In this document: positions 26,974 through 36,119 of the stretch, piece after piece
Layout: every line of letters starts with the position of its first letter
Position numbering within the stretch: the first letter of the stretch is position 1
Source of the DNA: JAEUKA01 sp035328405
GTDB lineage: Bacteria > Myxococcota_A > Polyangia > Palsa-1104 > JAEUJZ01
Direction: 5' to 3'
DNA: 64,000 nt
NCBI GenBank assembly: GCA_035328405.1
Contig: DAOLIT010000020.1
Coordinates: 13,703 to 77,702 of the forward strand
Translations under genes and position numbers: made by a program
Notes under the pieces: model-generated
Told to the model about the DNA's origin: nothing
Databases searched by the model: none
Seen by the model: the letters and a program-made list of their open reading frames with translations, nothing else

Positions 26974-28413
26974 ATGACCGAAAAAATGCCCAAACCCGAT
27001 GATGTCGTGAGCGGATACCGCATCGTGCGAGCGATCGGCAAAGGCGGTATGGGCGCGGTCTTCGAGGGAAAACACGAAACCACGGGGGAACGAGCCGCCA
27101 TCAAAGTGTTGCACGCGAGGCTGGCGCAGGACCCGGAAAGTCTCGCGCGTTTTTTGAACGAAGGAAAAGCCATCGCGGCGCTGCATCACCCGGGCATCGT
27201 GAAGTTGCTCGAAAGCGGGCAAATCGACGGGGGCGGTTGCTTCATCGCGATGGAGTATGTGGACGGGGAAACGCTGTCGGCGCGGCTCAAACGCGAAAAG
27301 CGGTTGGGACGGGCGGGGCTGCGGCTGGGAGTCGAAATTGCGTCGGCGTTGCAAGCGGCCCACAAGCGAAACATTGTGCATCGCGATCTCAAACCGTCGA
27401 ACATCCTTTTGCCATCGCATCCGACAGAGGAAACCCACGTCCGCATCATCGATTTTGGCATCGCGAAAATGACCGCCGAGGACCGCGAGGTCCAAGATTT
27501 TCACACGCGCACCGGGACGATGATTGGGACACCGGTCTACATGGCCCCGGAACAGTGTCGCGGCGTCACCGTCACGGACAAAACGGATGTGTATGCGCTC
27601 GGCGTGATTCTTTACCAAATGCTGACGGGGCGACCGCCGTTTTACTCGCAGGCCGACGGGGACATTCTGGCGATGCACATTCTGGTGCCCCCAAAACCGG
27701 TGCACGAACTCGAACCTGCGGTGCCCGAAAAAGTGGCGCAATTCGTCGAGAAAATGCTCGCAAAAGAGGGCGCGGACAGACCCTCGATGGCGGAGGTCGA
27801 ATGGACGTTGCGTGAGCTGGCCGATGACCCCGCGTGGACTCCCGATTTGGCCGACGACAGCAAAACCTCCGTTACGCCCACACCGATTTCCGCCGTCACC
27901 GCCGAGGGTTTGCCGACCCATATGAGCCTGGCTTTGGGCGCACCGACGATCGGGGGAATGAACGGCCAAACGGCCTCCAAAACAAAGGCACCGAAGTGGC
28001 GGGTCAGTTTGGCCATCGCCCTCGCAATCTTGATCGTTGCTGGATCTTTTTTGGGTGCGCTGACGTGGCGGTCGCAGGTTGCGTCCCAGGCTGCATCCCA
28101 GGCTGTACCTCAAGCTGCATCCCAAGCTGCGTCCGGGACCGCGCCAACCGTTCCCAAACCAATTTCCCCGACGACGACGGTTCCCGAACAGGCACTCACG
28201 AAACCGGAAACGCTGTCTGCGTCCGCTGCAATGCCGACTGAAAAGCTGCCCGAAAAGTTGCCAGAAAAGCCCGGCACTTTGCCCGCGTCGAATGCGGTCA
28301 CACCTGCGCGTACACCACCCAGCACGCGCCCACAAAAGGCCACAGGTCCTACCAAGGTTCGCAAAAATGACAATCTCATTTTCGATTTCAAGACACACCG
28401 CAAACTCAACTAG
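26974..28413 (+). CDS. Membrane-anchored serine/threonine protein kinase
   Basis: 479 residues. A complete Hanks-type kinase domain: glycine loop IGKGGMGAVF (21-30), Lys44, HRDLKPSN (Asp138), DFG (160-162), activation segment with GTPVYMAPEQ. After a Thr/Pro linker comes one membrane helix (about 341-363). The extracytoplasmic tail is Ala/Ser/Gln- then Pro/Thr/Lys-rich, with no sensor fold recognised. First gene of an operon: its 3' end overlaps the next gene by 47 nt. The kinase would signal through cytoplasmic phosphorylation; targets are not visible. Confidence 0.92.
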   Translation: MTEKMPKPDDVVSGYRIVRAIGKGGMGAVFEGKHETTGERAAIKVLHARLAQDPESLARFLNEGKAIAALHHPGIVKLLESGQIDGGGCFIAMEYVDGETLSARLKREKRLGRAGLRLGVEIASALQAAHKRNIVHRDLKPSNILLPSHPTEETHVRIIDFGIAKMTAEDREVQDFHTRTGTMIGTPVYMAPEQCRGVTVTDKTDVYALGVILYQMLTGRPPFYSQADGDILAMHILVPPKPVHELEPAVPEKVAQFVEKMLAKEGADRPSMAEVEWTLRELADDPAWTPDLADDSKTSVTPTPISAVTAEGLPTHMSLALGAPTIGGMNGQTASKTKAPKWRVSLAIALAILIVAGSFLGALTWRSQVASQAASQAVPQAASQAASGTAPTVPKPISPTTTVPEQALTKPETLSASAAMPTEKLPEKLPEKPGTLPASNAVTPARTPPSTRPQKATGPTKVRKNDNLIFDFKTHRKLN

Positions 28414-29287
28414 CCGGTGGCTGTTGGCCGGACTGCTCCTGTTTTCGACGGGGGCCTGGGCCGCCGATCCATTTGCGAAACGGGTCGCGAAGGCGCAAAC
28501 GTGCTACGAACGCAAGTTGTATGACTGCGCGATCAACGAGCTGGAAGCGGCGTACTTGATTCGTCCCATGCCCGCGCTTTTGCTCAACATCGCGCATGCG
28601 TATTTGGATTATGGGAGACCCCGAGACGCGATTGTCTATTACGACCGCTATATGGTCGAGGAGAAGAACCTGGCCCCTGAAGCGCGTGAAGATGTCGAAA
28701 AGTTCAAACGGCAGGCCGAGCAAAAACTCGCGGCGATGCAGGCGGCAAACCCTGCAAATCCCGGCGAAAAAACGACCCCCTCTGCGGACAACAAGACGCC
28801 TTTAGGGGGGCCGTCCAGCACGACCCCTTCTGATGGTTCAACGGCAACAGAGGGGTCCTCTGTCACAACCCCTGCGGTTGTGGTCCCTCCGGTTGACACG
28901 ACTGGGCCTGCGACGGCACCTTCGGCTGCTGCGAAATGGTTGCCCGTCGGTGCAGTCGCGCTGGGCGGAGCGTCTTTGATCGCTGGGATTGCGCTCGGAG
29001 GTGCAGCCCTTTCGGCAGCCAAAAACGCGGTGGCTACCGATGCTCCGTACAATCCCGATACGGACTCGCGGGGGAAAACGCTCAGCAACGCAGGAATCGC
29101 GTTGGATGTGATTGGGGGTGTTGCGCTGGTGGGAGGACTCATTCCGATTCTTGTTTCCGCAACGAAAAAACCGAGCGTCACGTCCGAAAAGAATACGTCT
29201 GAAAAAACCACGAAGGACACGCCTCCGCAGCCGCAGGTTTCGGTTTCCTTTTCCTCACGCAGTGTCGTACTTTCGGGGAGATTTTGA
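28367..29287 (+). CDS. Exported TPR-containing protein with two hydrophobic segments
   Basis: 306 residues from ATG 28367 (AAGG upstream). The start lies within the 3' end of the kinase gene. Signal peptide ends near GAWAADPF. A TPR-like stretch (YERKLYDCAINELEAAYLIRPMPALLLNIAHAYLDYG, continuing to YYDRYMVEE) is followed by a Thr/Pro/Ser-rich linker. Two hydrophobic glycine-rich helices follow (PVGAVALGGASLIAGIALGG and ALDVIGGVALVGGLIPILV). This arrangement is common among Myxococcota proteins encoded beside Ser/Thr kinases; its function is unknown. The stop TGA shares a base with the next start (TGATG). Confidence 0.75.
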   Translation: MTISFSISRHTANSTSRWLLAGLLLFSTGAWAADPFAKRVAKAQTCYERKLYDCAINELEAAYLIRPMPALLLNIAHAYLDYGRPRDAIVYYDRYMVEEKNLAPEAREDVEKFKRQAEQKLAAMQAANPANPGEKTTPSADNKTPLGGPSSTTPSDGSTATEGSSVTTPAVVVPPVDTTGPATAPSAAAKWLPVGAVALGGASLIAGIALGGAALSAAKNAVATDAPYNPDTDSRGKTLSNAGIALDVIGGVALVGGLIPILVSATKKPSVTSEKNTSEKTTKDTPPQPQVSVSFSSRSVVLSGRF

Positions 29288-30189
29288 TGCGCAACCACCT
29301 CGCGTTTGTCGTCGCTGTGATCGAGTTGTCCGCTTGTTATGACCCTGACTACACCAAGAAGCCGTGTCAGGACAATGCAGGTTGTCCGCCGGGCTATGTT
29401 TGTTCGAGCGAAAAACGCTGCGTACAGGGTACGAATCCACAGAACGCAGACATGAGTTTCGATCCCCGTCCCAAGCGAACAGAGGTCCTGGTGGAACAGG
29501 GTGGATCGTTCTGGATGGGAACGGATGCGACCGACGGAATGAACGACAGACCGAGCTACCTTCGAGCGATTCCTGCTCCGTATTACATGGACGAACGGGA
29601 GGTTACGGTCGCAGACTATCGGACTTGCGTAACGGCGCAGGTTTGTTCTGTGCCTATAACCGGTGCATACGGCACGCAAAATTGGGTCTGTACGTACAAC
29701 GTCTCGGGCAAAGAGGAGCACCCCGTAACGTGCGTGACAAAACCGCAAGCCGAAAAGTTTTGTGAATGGATGGGGCGGCGTTTGCCGACGGAACAGGAAT
29801 GGGAATTTGCGGCGCTCGGTACGCAAGGCAAAGACACCGGTCAACGCAGCGTGCTGGTAGGAACCCTGGCGAACCGAGCTTGCTGGGATCAGGCCAGTAC
29901 GGGAACGTGCAAAGTCGCGAACTTTTTGGCCAGCAAAACGTATCTGGGAAAACTCGTTTCCACCGATCTGCCAGGTTTTTACGATTTGCTTGGGAATGTG
30001 TGGGAACGAACGTCGAGCGAATTTTGCACGTATCCGGCAGAGACTTGTTCATCGTCCACATTCTCTGTTCGGGGAGGGAGTGCTTTTGACAACGATGCCA
30101 TGTTCACAAAAGCAACCTCCCGTTTGGGAGACGACGCCGCCAAGTACTATCCAAACGCCGGCTTCCGCTGCGCACGAAGCAAGAACTGA
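29287..30189 (+). CDS. SUMF1 / formylglycine-generating-enzyme-like lipoprotein
   Basis: 300 residues. The N-terminus is a lipoprotein signal with lipobox LSAC (Cys17). A short Cys-rich region (CQDNAGCPPGYVCSSEKRC) precedes the SUMF1-like domain, seen as GGSFWMGTD, YYMDEREVTVADYRTC, RLPTEQEWEFAA, GNVWERTS and the closing RGGSAF...GFRCARS. The Cys pair used by true formylglycine-generating enzymes between GGS and GFR is absent, so a binding rather than oxidising role is likely. ATG 29287 follows GGGGAG and overlaps the TPR stop. Third gene of the kinase operon. Confidence 0.85.
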   Translation: MRNHLAFVVAVIELSACYDPDYTKKPCQDNAGCPPGYVCSSEKRCVQGTNPQNADMSFDPRPKRTEVLVEQGGSFWMGTDATDGMNDRPSYLRAIPAPYYMDEREVTVADYRTCVTAQVCSVPITGAYGTQNWVCTYNVSGKEEHPVTCVTKPQAEKFCEWMGRRLPTEQEWEFAALGTQGKDTGQRSVLVGTLANRACWDQASTGTCKVANFLASKTYLGKLVSTDLPGFYDLLGNVWERTSSEFCTYPAETCSSSTFSVRGGSAFDNDAMFTKATSRLGDDAAKYYPNAGFRCARSKN

Positions 30190-30247
30190 TACGACTTGCT
30201 GACCTCCCGAACGAAGCGAGGACAAGTCCCGCGCGTTCAGCCCCAAG

Positions 30248-30268
30248 AAGCCAGGCGGCTTGTGTTTT
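30248..30268 (+). terminator. Weak intrinsic-terminator-like hairpin
   Basis: Arms AAGCC (30248-30252) and GGCTT (30257-30261) with a 4-nt loop, followed by GTGTTTT. It lies 59 bp after the SUMF1-like gene and before thyX. The short stem and interrupted T-run make it tentative. Confidence 0.3.
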
Positions 30269-30314
30269 GTCCAATTGACAGCACGACCAGGGCAAGCAGT
30301 AGGATGCGCGGCCT

Positions 30315-31283
30315 ATGTCGCTTTCTTCATCCCAGGCCCAGTCTCAGGCCCACGCCCAAGCGGAGGCCGTCCGCGAACTTCGGTCGGCGCAGCACAACAC
30401 AAAACGCCCCACAGTCCCCGCTCTCGAGACCCTGCTGTTCGAGCCCATTGCGGCGCTCGACCACGGTTTTGTGCGGATTTTGGACTACATGGGCGACGAC
30501 GCGGCGATTGTGCAGGCAGCGCGCGTTTCTTATGGCAAAGGCACGACGCAAATCAGCAACGATCGAGGTCTGATTCGCTACTTGGTGCGGCACCGGCACA
30601 CGACGCCGCTCGAGATGTGCGAGCTGAAACTGCATGTGAAGTTGCCGATTTTCGTCGCGCGGCAGTGGATTCGCCATCGGACGGCGAACGTGAACGAGTA
30701 CTCGGCGCGGTATTCGATTCTGGATCGCGAGTTTTATCTGCCGGACCCGGCGCAGCTTGCGGAACAGTCGCGGTCGAATCGGCAGGGCCGCGAGGCGACG
30801 CTTTCCGCCGAGCAAGCAGCGCGCGTGCTGGAGCTGCTCGGCACAGATGCCCGTCGCTGTTACGACCACTACGAGGAACTTCTGAACGAAGACGAACACG
30901 GACAGCCCCGTCGCCCACACGACCCGATGCTGGCGCGAGAGCTGGCGCGCATGAACCTGACGCTCAACTACTACACGCAGTGGTATTGGAAGATCGACCT
31001 GCACAACTTGCTGCATTTTCTGTCGCTGCGAGCGGATGGACATGCGCAGTACGAAATTCGGGTATATGCGGAAATTCTGGCGAAGATCGTGGCCCAATGG
31101 GTGCCGCTGGCGTGGGAGGCGTTTTGTGACTTTCGTTTGGAAGGCGTTGCGCTGTCCCGGATGGAACTGGCGGCAGTGAAAGCGTTGTTGCGGGGCGAAA
31201 AGCCGGATTTGGCGGCGCTCGGTTTGGCGGCGCGGGAAATCCGGGAGTTTCGCGAAAAACTCGGCCTGTCCGGCGAGGAATAG
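30315..31283 (+). CDS. thyX: Flavin-dependent thymidylate synthase ThyX
   Basis: 322 residues. Converts dUMP to dTMP using FAD, NADPH and methylenetetrahydrofolate. The ThyX signature is present as RHRTANVNEYSARY (120-133), matching RHRxxSxNExSxRY except Ala for the first Ser. Further conserved segments are HTTPLEMCELKLHVKLPIFVARQWIR, and RNxTLNYYTQWYWKIDLHNLLHFL-like sequence. There is a Gln/Ala-rich N-terminal extension of about 30 residues. ATG 30315 has AGTAGGA about 12 bases upstream. Followed after 54 bp by the ExbD-like gene. Confidence 0.95.
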   Translation: MSLSSSQAQSQAHAQAEAVRELRSAQHNTKRPTVPALETLLFEPIAALDHGFVRILDYMGDDAAIVQAARVSYGKGTTQISNDRGLIRYLVRHRHTTPLEMCELKLHVKLPIFVARQWIRHRTANVNEYSARYSILDREFYLPDPAQLAEQSRSNRQGREATLSAEQAARVLELLGTDARRCYDHYEELLNEDEHGQPRRPHDPMLARELARMNLTLNYYTQWYWKIDLHNLLHFLSLRADGHAQYEIRVYAEILAKIVAQWVPLAWEAFCDFRLEGVALSRMELAAVKALLRGEKPDLAALGLAAREIREFREKLGLSGEE

Positions 31284-31337
31284 CAGCGCATCGAAGTCTG
31301 TCGGGGACTTGGTCTGTCTGTGCGGTACGCTGCGGGA

Positions 31338-31781
31338 ATGGCGATGTCCGGTCCAAAAGAAAGCACGCAAATGGTCTCTGAGATCAACGTCACGCCGCTT
31401 GTGGATGTGATGTTGGTGCTCCTCATCATTTTTATGGTGGCCGCGCCGCTGACGACGACGGGAGTGCCGGTGGTGTTGCCGAAGGGCGAAACGCAGACGC
31501 TCGACAGCGAGGACGCGAAAATCATCCTCACGATTCCCGCGACGTTTCCCAAAGACCAAGTGGTCTATTTGGGAAAAAACCCGGTGCGCGTGGTGGACCT
31601 GACCCTGAAGCTGCGCACGAACGACAAGTTGCAAACGGAACGCGAAATGTACATCCACGCAGACGGCAGTTTGCGGTACCAGGACGTGATTTCGGTCATG
31701 TCGCTTGTGTCGAAAGCGGGCGCGGACAAGGTGGGCCTGATCACGGACCCGATATCGAGTCGGGAAGAAACCGGACCGTAA
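31338..31781 (+). CDS. ExbD/TolR-family biopolymer transport protein
   Basis: 147 residues. The family hallmark is visible: INVTPLVDVMLVLLIIFMVAAPL, a single membrane helix with the proton-conducting Asp, followed by a small periplasmic domain (KIILTIPATFPKDQ, MYIHADGSLRYQDVISVMSLVSKAGADKVGLITD). It would work with an ExbB/TolQ/MotA homologue to energise TonB or Tol proteins. None is encoded in this window. ATG 31338 (or 31344) is preferred to GTG 31320. The TonB-like gene follows after 3 bp, so the two form an operon. Confidence 0.9.
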   Translation: MAMSGPKESTQMVSEINVTPLVDVMLVLLIIFMVAAPLTTTGVPVVLPKGETQTLDSEDAKIILTIPATFPKDQVVYLGKNPVRVVDLTLKLRTNDKLQTEREMYIHADGSLRYQDVISVMSLVSKAGADKVGLITDPISSREETGP

Positions 31782-31784
31782 GCG

Positions 31785-32588
31785 ATGTCCACGCCGAAAC
31801 CAACGCCTGCGACTGACCCGGCCCCATTGCGCACGTCCCGGCCCGTGAACAAGACGACTGAACCGGGTACGGAAACGGCGTCTCCGATTCGACGACGCCC
31901 GCTTGATCGGCAAGGTCTTGTGGCGGGCCTGTGTCTTGCGTTGGTGGTAAACGGCCTGTTCGGTCTTCTGCTGTTGCGTCAGAAGCACAAAACCCAAACC
32001 AACAAAACCGTCGGCCCGGAAGTGTTCGTGGATGTGAAGCTGCTCAAGTTTGGGCGCAAGCGCGATCTGTCGTTTTTGCCGCATGTGCAGGCGGCCCCTC
32101 GCGTCGCGGACAAAAACAAAATCAAGCTGGCGCAGGACCCGGACAAATCGCAAAAAAAGCCCGAGGAGAAAAAAACCGAGGATTTGTCCAAGTTGATCGA
32201 TTTGGCCAAAAACCTGCGCTCAGACGACGAACGGGCGTCGCGCGAAGCATTGGAGGAGGGCGATCCGAACGGCGTGCGCGGAGGCACGGCGACCGAGGCA
32301 GCAGGCGACCCGTATTTGCGGGAAATCGTCGCGGCTGTGCTCGAACGCTGGACGGTGCCAACGATGATCAAGCCCGAGGAACTGAGCAAGCTCCAAGCCT
32401 CGGCGTGCCTCACGATCGACGCGGACGGCAACCTGCGCTCTTTCCGCATCGTCGAACCGTCGCAAAACGCGCTGTTCGACGGGAGTCTGAACGCGACGCT
32501 CGGAAGCATCAAAACGCTGCCCAAACCCTACGGCCCGTTTTCGCAAGCGGCTCAGTCGGGTCGGTTGTGTCCCACGTTTTCCAAATAG
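31785..32588 (+). CDS. TonB/TolA-like energy-transducing protein
   Basis: 267 residues. Cytoplasmic Pro/Thr-rich N-terminus, one membrane helix (about 45-64, GLVAGLCLALVVNGLFGLLLL region), a Lys/Glu-rich periplasmic spacer, and a C-terminal TonB/TolA-like domain: YLREIVAAVLERWTVPTMI, then ACLTIDADGNLRSFRIVEPS and FDGSLNATLGSIKTLPKP. The small C-terminal domain would contact outer-membrane receptors or Tol-Pal partners. It is encoded directly behind the ExbD-like protein. Convergent with the PEGA kinase (45-bp gap). Confidence 0.8.
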   Translation: MSTPKPTPATDPAPLRTSRPVNKTTEPGTETASPIRRRPLDRQGLVAGLCLALVVNGLFGLLLLRQKHKTQTNKTVGPEVFVDVKLLKFGRKRDLSFLPHVQAAPRVADKNKIKLAQDPDKSQKKPEEKKTEDLSKLIDLAKNLRSDDERASREALEEGDPNGVRGGTATEAAGDPYLREIVAAVLERWTVPTMIKPEELSKLQASACLTIDADGNLRSFRIVEPSQNALFDGSLNATLGSIKTLPKPYGPFSQAAQSGRLCPTFSK

Positions 32589-32633
32589 GAAGTTCAGCGC
32601 AAACAACCGCGAGGGGCCGACGAAGCGATCGCG

Positions 32634-35072
32634 TCAGGTTTTTTCTTTCTCGGTTTCCTCGTCGGTGCCGCCTGCGGCTTCGTTTTGGGAGCGGAGTTTC
32701 ACTTTCACGTCCAGCCGGTCCTTGTCTTTCCACTTGATGCGTTTGCGGCCTTTTTTGAAGCCGTCGAGCAAAAGCTCGATTTTGAAGTCCTCTCCCGGAG
32801 TCTGCCGCAGCAAAAGCAGGGGTGTCTGCCCGAGTTCCTCTTTGTCGAGAAACACGGTCGCCCCCGGAGGTTCACTCCGCACGAGCACTTGGCCCGCCTC
32901 GGGTTTCTGTTTGTCTTGTGCGGGGACGGCTTTCGCTGCGTTCGGCGTGGTCTGCGGCGTGGTTCGTGCGGCAGCGTCCGGGACGCCGGAACTTGTGTGG
33001 GACAAATCTTGCGGAAAAGCGAAATCAGCCGGGAAAGACAAGTCAGGCGGGCCCAAACCAACGTGCGTTTTGGGCTGCGGGAAAATCACCAAGAACCAAG
33101 TCAGCGTCGCGGAAATCACGGCAGCCGAAATCCCGGCCACCACAAACAACAGGCGCGAACGCGACGCGGCAAGCTTCACCGATGCTTCTTGATCCACGGG
33201 CTCAGAGGAAAGATGCGACGGCGCAGACAGGGCATCGTGGGTCATTTCCGTGGAAATGATGTCGATTTGCGAGGACGGCTCTGCGACCAGTTGCTCGTCG
33301 TACACGACAGACGCGGGTTTGCTTTTTTTCTGAACAGCGGCGCGAGCCGGTGTGTGCAACGGCGAAAAATCGTCGCTTTGCAGAAGTTCCACCGCCGGTC
33401 TGAGCGGAGCGGGCTCGCTGTCGTCATACGAAACGTCGCTTTGCAGAAGCTCGAGCTTGGGTTCAGACAGACGATCGCGCGCAGAGTGAGGCTGTGGTTG
33501 AGGTTGTGACCTGGGTGCTCGACTCGGACGCGAGGCGGCCCGACGCTTCGAGGCGGCTTGCGCAAGCTCTGCAACCGGTGCCACCGCCGTGACGCCATCC
33601 CCGACGCGATCGCCGTCCTCTTTCGGATACAGCGGCCCGCTGAAATCCGGCCTATTGTCTGTTTTTTTCGCCGCGCCTGCCTGGCCAAGTTCCACCGGAT
33701 GCGGCAGAAGTTCCGCACCGTCTATCAGAAGCCCAGCCGCTTCCGTTTCAGGCGTGATCGCAAGAAACACGGCTTTTGGAGGCGCAGCGTCCGCCGCTCG
33801 GGGTGCCAGCCGTTTGTGCGTCGTGATGTCGGAATCGTCCGGCGGGCGAACACCGCGCTCCGTCCCCTGCGGATCTGCGTCGGCGTCGTCGCGAGATTTG
33901 CTGAACTTGGCCCCCTGTTGGAGCAACGCCTTCAGTTTTCCCGATTGAAACAGGAGGCTGTTGTCGTCGCGGACGCCCAGAGAGCGAAGCTGCTCGAGCA
34001 CGGCGTCATCGACACCTTGCGTGGGAGTCGGCGTCTTTTCGTCGTCTTTGTCTTCGTCGTCACCGTCGTAAGAATCTCGTGCGCTCATTCGGCGGGCTTT
34101 CTCCGCCGCAAAGTTGAGCGCCGCCGTGGGTTCATCTGCGCTGCGTTTTTTGGCCTGGGCTTTTTGGACTTTTTCGACGAATTTGCCCAGGTCTGCCGCT
34201 GAAAAGCTCGGCGCGTGTCGGCGCAAAAACGCATCCAGCGCAAACGCCATTTCTTCCGCCGTTCGATACCGCTCCTCGGGCCTGCGTTTGAGCGCCCTCA
34301 TCATGATCCGTTCGAGTTCTTGGGGCGTATCGGGCCGCCGCTTGGCGATGTGCGGCACGTCCGCCCGCCGCACCTTTTCGAGCAGCCGCTCGATGTTTTG
34401 GTCGTAATACAGCATCTCCCCCGCGAGCAGCTCGTACAGCAAAATCCCGCACGCAAACAGGTCGGTGCGACGATCCAGCGGGTGCCCAGAGGCCTGTTCG
34501 GGGCTCATGTAGTAGTACTTGCCCTTGATGATTCCGAGCTGGGTCTGTTCCGATCGGCCTTCTGCTTTTGCGATGCCAAAGTCCGTCAGTTTCACCGCGC
34601 CGTCATACGAAAGCAGGACGTTTTGCGGCGAGACATCCCGGTGCACGACATGCAGCGGTTTGCCTTCGAGATCGCTCAGTTCGTGCGCAAAATGCAGACC
34701 ACGCAACACATCACGAATGATGAACGCGGCGATCGGAACCGGAACACTCGTGCGCGATTCGGTCGCGCGTTGTTCCAGGCGAAACAAGTCCAGACCCTCG
34801 ACCAGTTCCATCACCAAGTAGTACTGGTCTTCTTCTTTCCCCAAATCGTAGGTCGTGACGATGTTGGGATGCTTGAGCCGCACCGCCAGCCGAGCCTCGT
34901 CGAGGAGCATCCGTACAAAATCCGGGTCCTCGCTGTTGTGCGGGTGCAACACCTTGATCGCGACTTGGCGCAGCGGCTCGGTGTCGGGCACGATGGCGCG
35001 ATAGATTTCGGCCATGCCACCGACGGCAATCTTCTTGACGAGCTGGTATGGACCAAGTTTCCCCGTAAGCAA
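32634..35072 (-). CDS. Serine/threonine protein kinase with C-terminal PEGA domain
   Basis: 812 residues. Kinase domain: IAVGGMAEIYRA, Lys40, catalytic loop HRDVSPQN with Asp146, DFG 164-166, YMSPEQASG. The VSPQN loop replaces LKPxN and is the subtype that abounds in Myxococcota. A long disordered region contains two ELLQSD motifs (LELLQSDVSYDDSEP and VELLQSDDFSP). A single membrane helix (LLFVVAGISAAVISATLTWFL) and an extracytoplasmic PEGA domain (VLVRSEPPGATVFLDKEELG) follow. The start is TTG 35072 with TGGGGA 6 bases upstream; no in-frame ATG begins the kinase domain. Confidence 0.92.
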   Translation of the reverse strand: MLTGKLGPYQLVKKIAVGGMAEIYRAIVPDTEPLRQVAIKVLHPHNSEDPDFVRMLLDEARLAVRLKHPNIVTTYDLGKEEDQYYLVMELVEGLDLFRLEQRATESRTSVPVPIAAFIIRDVLRGLHFAHELSDLEGKPLHVVHRDVSPQNVLLSYDGAVKLTDFGIAKAEGRSEQTQLGIIKGKYYYMSPEQASGHPLDRRTDLFACGILLYELLAGEMLYYDQNIERLLEKVRRADVPHIAKRRPDTPQELERIMMRALKRRPEERYRTAEEMAFALDAFLRRHAPSFSAADLGKFVEKVQKAQAKKRSADEPTAALNFAAEKARRMSARDSYDGDDEDKDDEKTPTPTQGVDDAVLEQLRSLGVRDDNSLLFQSGKLKALLQQGAKFSKSRDDADADPQGTERGVRPPDDSDITTHKRLAPRAADAAPPKAVFLAITPETEAAGLLIDGAELLPHPVELGQAGAAKKTDNRPDFSGPLYPKEDGDRVGDGVTAVAPVAELAQAASKRRAASRPSRAPRSQPQPQPHSARDRLSEPKLELLQSDVSYDDSEPAPLRPAVELLQSDDFSPLHTPARAAVQKKSKPASVVYDEQLVAEPSSQIDIISTEMTHDALSAPSHLSSEPVDQEASVKLAASRSRLLFVVAGISAAVISATLTWFLVIFPQPKTHVGLGPPDLSFPADFAFPQDLSHTSSGVPDAAARTTPQTTPNAAKAVPAQDKQKPEAGQVLVRSEPPGATVFLDKEELGQTPLLLLRQTPGEDFKIELLLDGFKKGRKRIKWKDKDRLDVKVKLRSQNEAAGGTDEETEKEKT

Positions 35073-35159
35073 GTGTTTCCCCAGCCAAGCCTGGCCCTTA
35101 CGCCATGCTTTTCACTGCTTACCTATTGTCTCCGATACGCGAGTGCGACGCGAGAGGGA

Positions 35160-36119
35160 CTACTTGGGCGGCGAAGATCCGGGGTGGACGAACATCGACA
35201 AAGCCCGAAGCGGTTGCCGCGCGCCTCGGTCGAATGTGCAAATGACCTCTGTTGCCATGCCGGGCGCGACGTTCACGATGTATTGCGTTGCTGCATTCAC
35301 AATCAAATACAAACCGAGCCCCGCGCCGTACGTCTTTCGATCGATTTGGTCCGAACTTCTCAGGCACTTTTCGATGTACCGCAGGATCGTCGCTTTCTCG
35401 AGGCGGCCAAACCGATCGCGCACCGACACGGCAAACAAATCCTCCGCGACCGCGTATCGAATCGACACGGGCCGTGGAGACAGTTTGTCCACGCGCTCTT
35501 TGACCTCGACGTTGTGAAACAGCGGTGTGCCGTTTGCGTCCACCGGCGCGTCGTACAGCGCATTCATCAATAGTTCTTCACAAACTTGCCCGATCGATGC
35601 CCGCACTTGTCGCCGCACGCCTGATTTGTCCGCAAACGACAGCACTTCGTCGATCGCTGCCTGTCGCCCCTGAAAATCGCGCAGCCGCGTCAGCGCCACG
35701 GGCGTGTTTTTCGGCAAATACCGCTCGATTCCGAACAGCTCGCCCGAAATGAACTTGCTGACCGTCACTTGCAGAAGCCACATTCCACGGTCGTCCGACA
35801 CAAGAACGTGATTGCAGTGCGGGTCAGAAAGAAGCTGCACCTGTTCCGCCAAGCTGCGAGGCGGCACCATCGCCACCAGTTGCGCCGAATCCCGCAGTTT
35901 TTTGCACAGGTTTTTCAGCGTCTCCACTTTGCCGTCAAGACCTGCCACCACCAGCCGATGTGGCGCTTGCGGGCCCTGGATCTCGTGTGGCCCAGCGACC
36001 ATTGCCGGTTGCCCGCCCGACAGCCGCACCGCGTCCGCAAGCCGCTGCCGCACCGCCGGATCTTCGGCAACCACCAAAACTCGCTGTCCGGTCGTTGCCG
36101 GTTGCTGGGAACTGTCCAC
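35160..36119 (-). CDS. Receiver-like / HATPase (anti-sigma-type) hybrid protein
   Basis: 319 residues. The first about 120 residues follow a CheY-like fold (RVLVVAEDPAVRQRLADAVRLSGG, LVAMVPPRSL, HVLVSDD), but the acidic pocket is incomplete, so phosphorylation is doubtful. Residues about 170-300 form a GHKL ATPase module of the RsbW/anti-sigma type: EELLMNALYDAP, VRDRFGRL and GAGLGLYLIVNAATQY. The start is GTG 36119 with AGGAA 3-4 bases upstream. It lies 87 bp upstream of the PEGA kinase on the same strand, suggesting a shared signalling path. It may regulate a partner protein by kinase-independent binding. Confidence 0.75.
   Translation of the reverse strand: MDSSQQPATTGQRVLVVAEDPAVRQRLADAVRLSGGQPAMVAGPHEIQGPQAPHRLVVAGLDGKVETLKNLCKKLRDSAQLVAMVPPRSLAEQVQLLSDPHCNHVLVSDDRGMWLLQVTVSKFISGELFGIERYLPKNTPVALTRLRDFQGRQAAIDEVLSFADKSGVRRQVRASIGQVCEELLMNALYDAPVDANGTPLFHNVEVKERVDKLSPRPVSIRYAVAEDLFAVSVRDRFGRLEKATILRYIEKCLRSSDQIDRKTYGAGLGLYLIVNAATQYIVNVAPGMATEVICTFDRGARQPLRALSMFVHPGSSPPK

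Noticed and set aside
26920..28398. 492-residue minus-strand frame opposite the first kinase
   Set aside because: Arg/His-rich antisense shadow of an unmistakable kinase.
29287..30189. True sulfatase-modifying (formylglycine-generating) enzyme
   Set aside because: The catalytic Cys pair between the GGS and GFR motifs is missing and no sulfatase is nearby.
30327..32153. 608-residue minus-strand frame opposite thyX and exbD
   Set aside because: Antisense to two clear genes and of low-complexity Arg/His/Gln composition.
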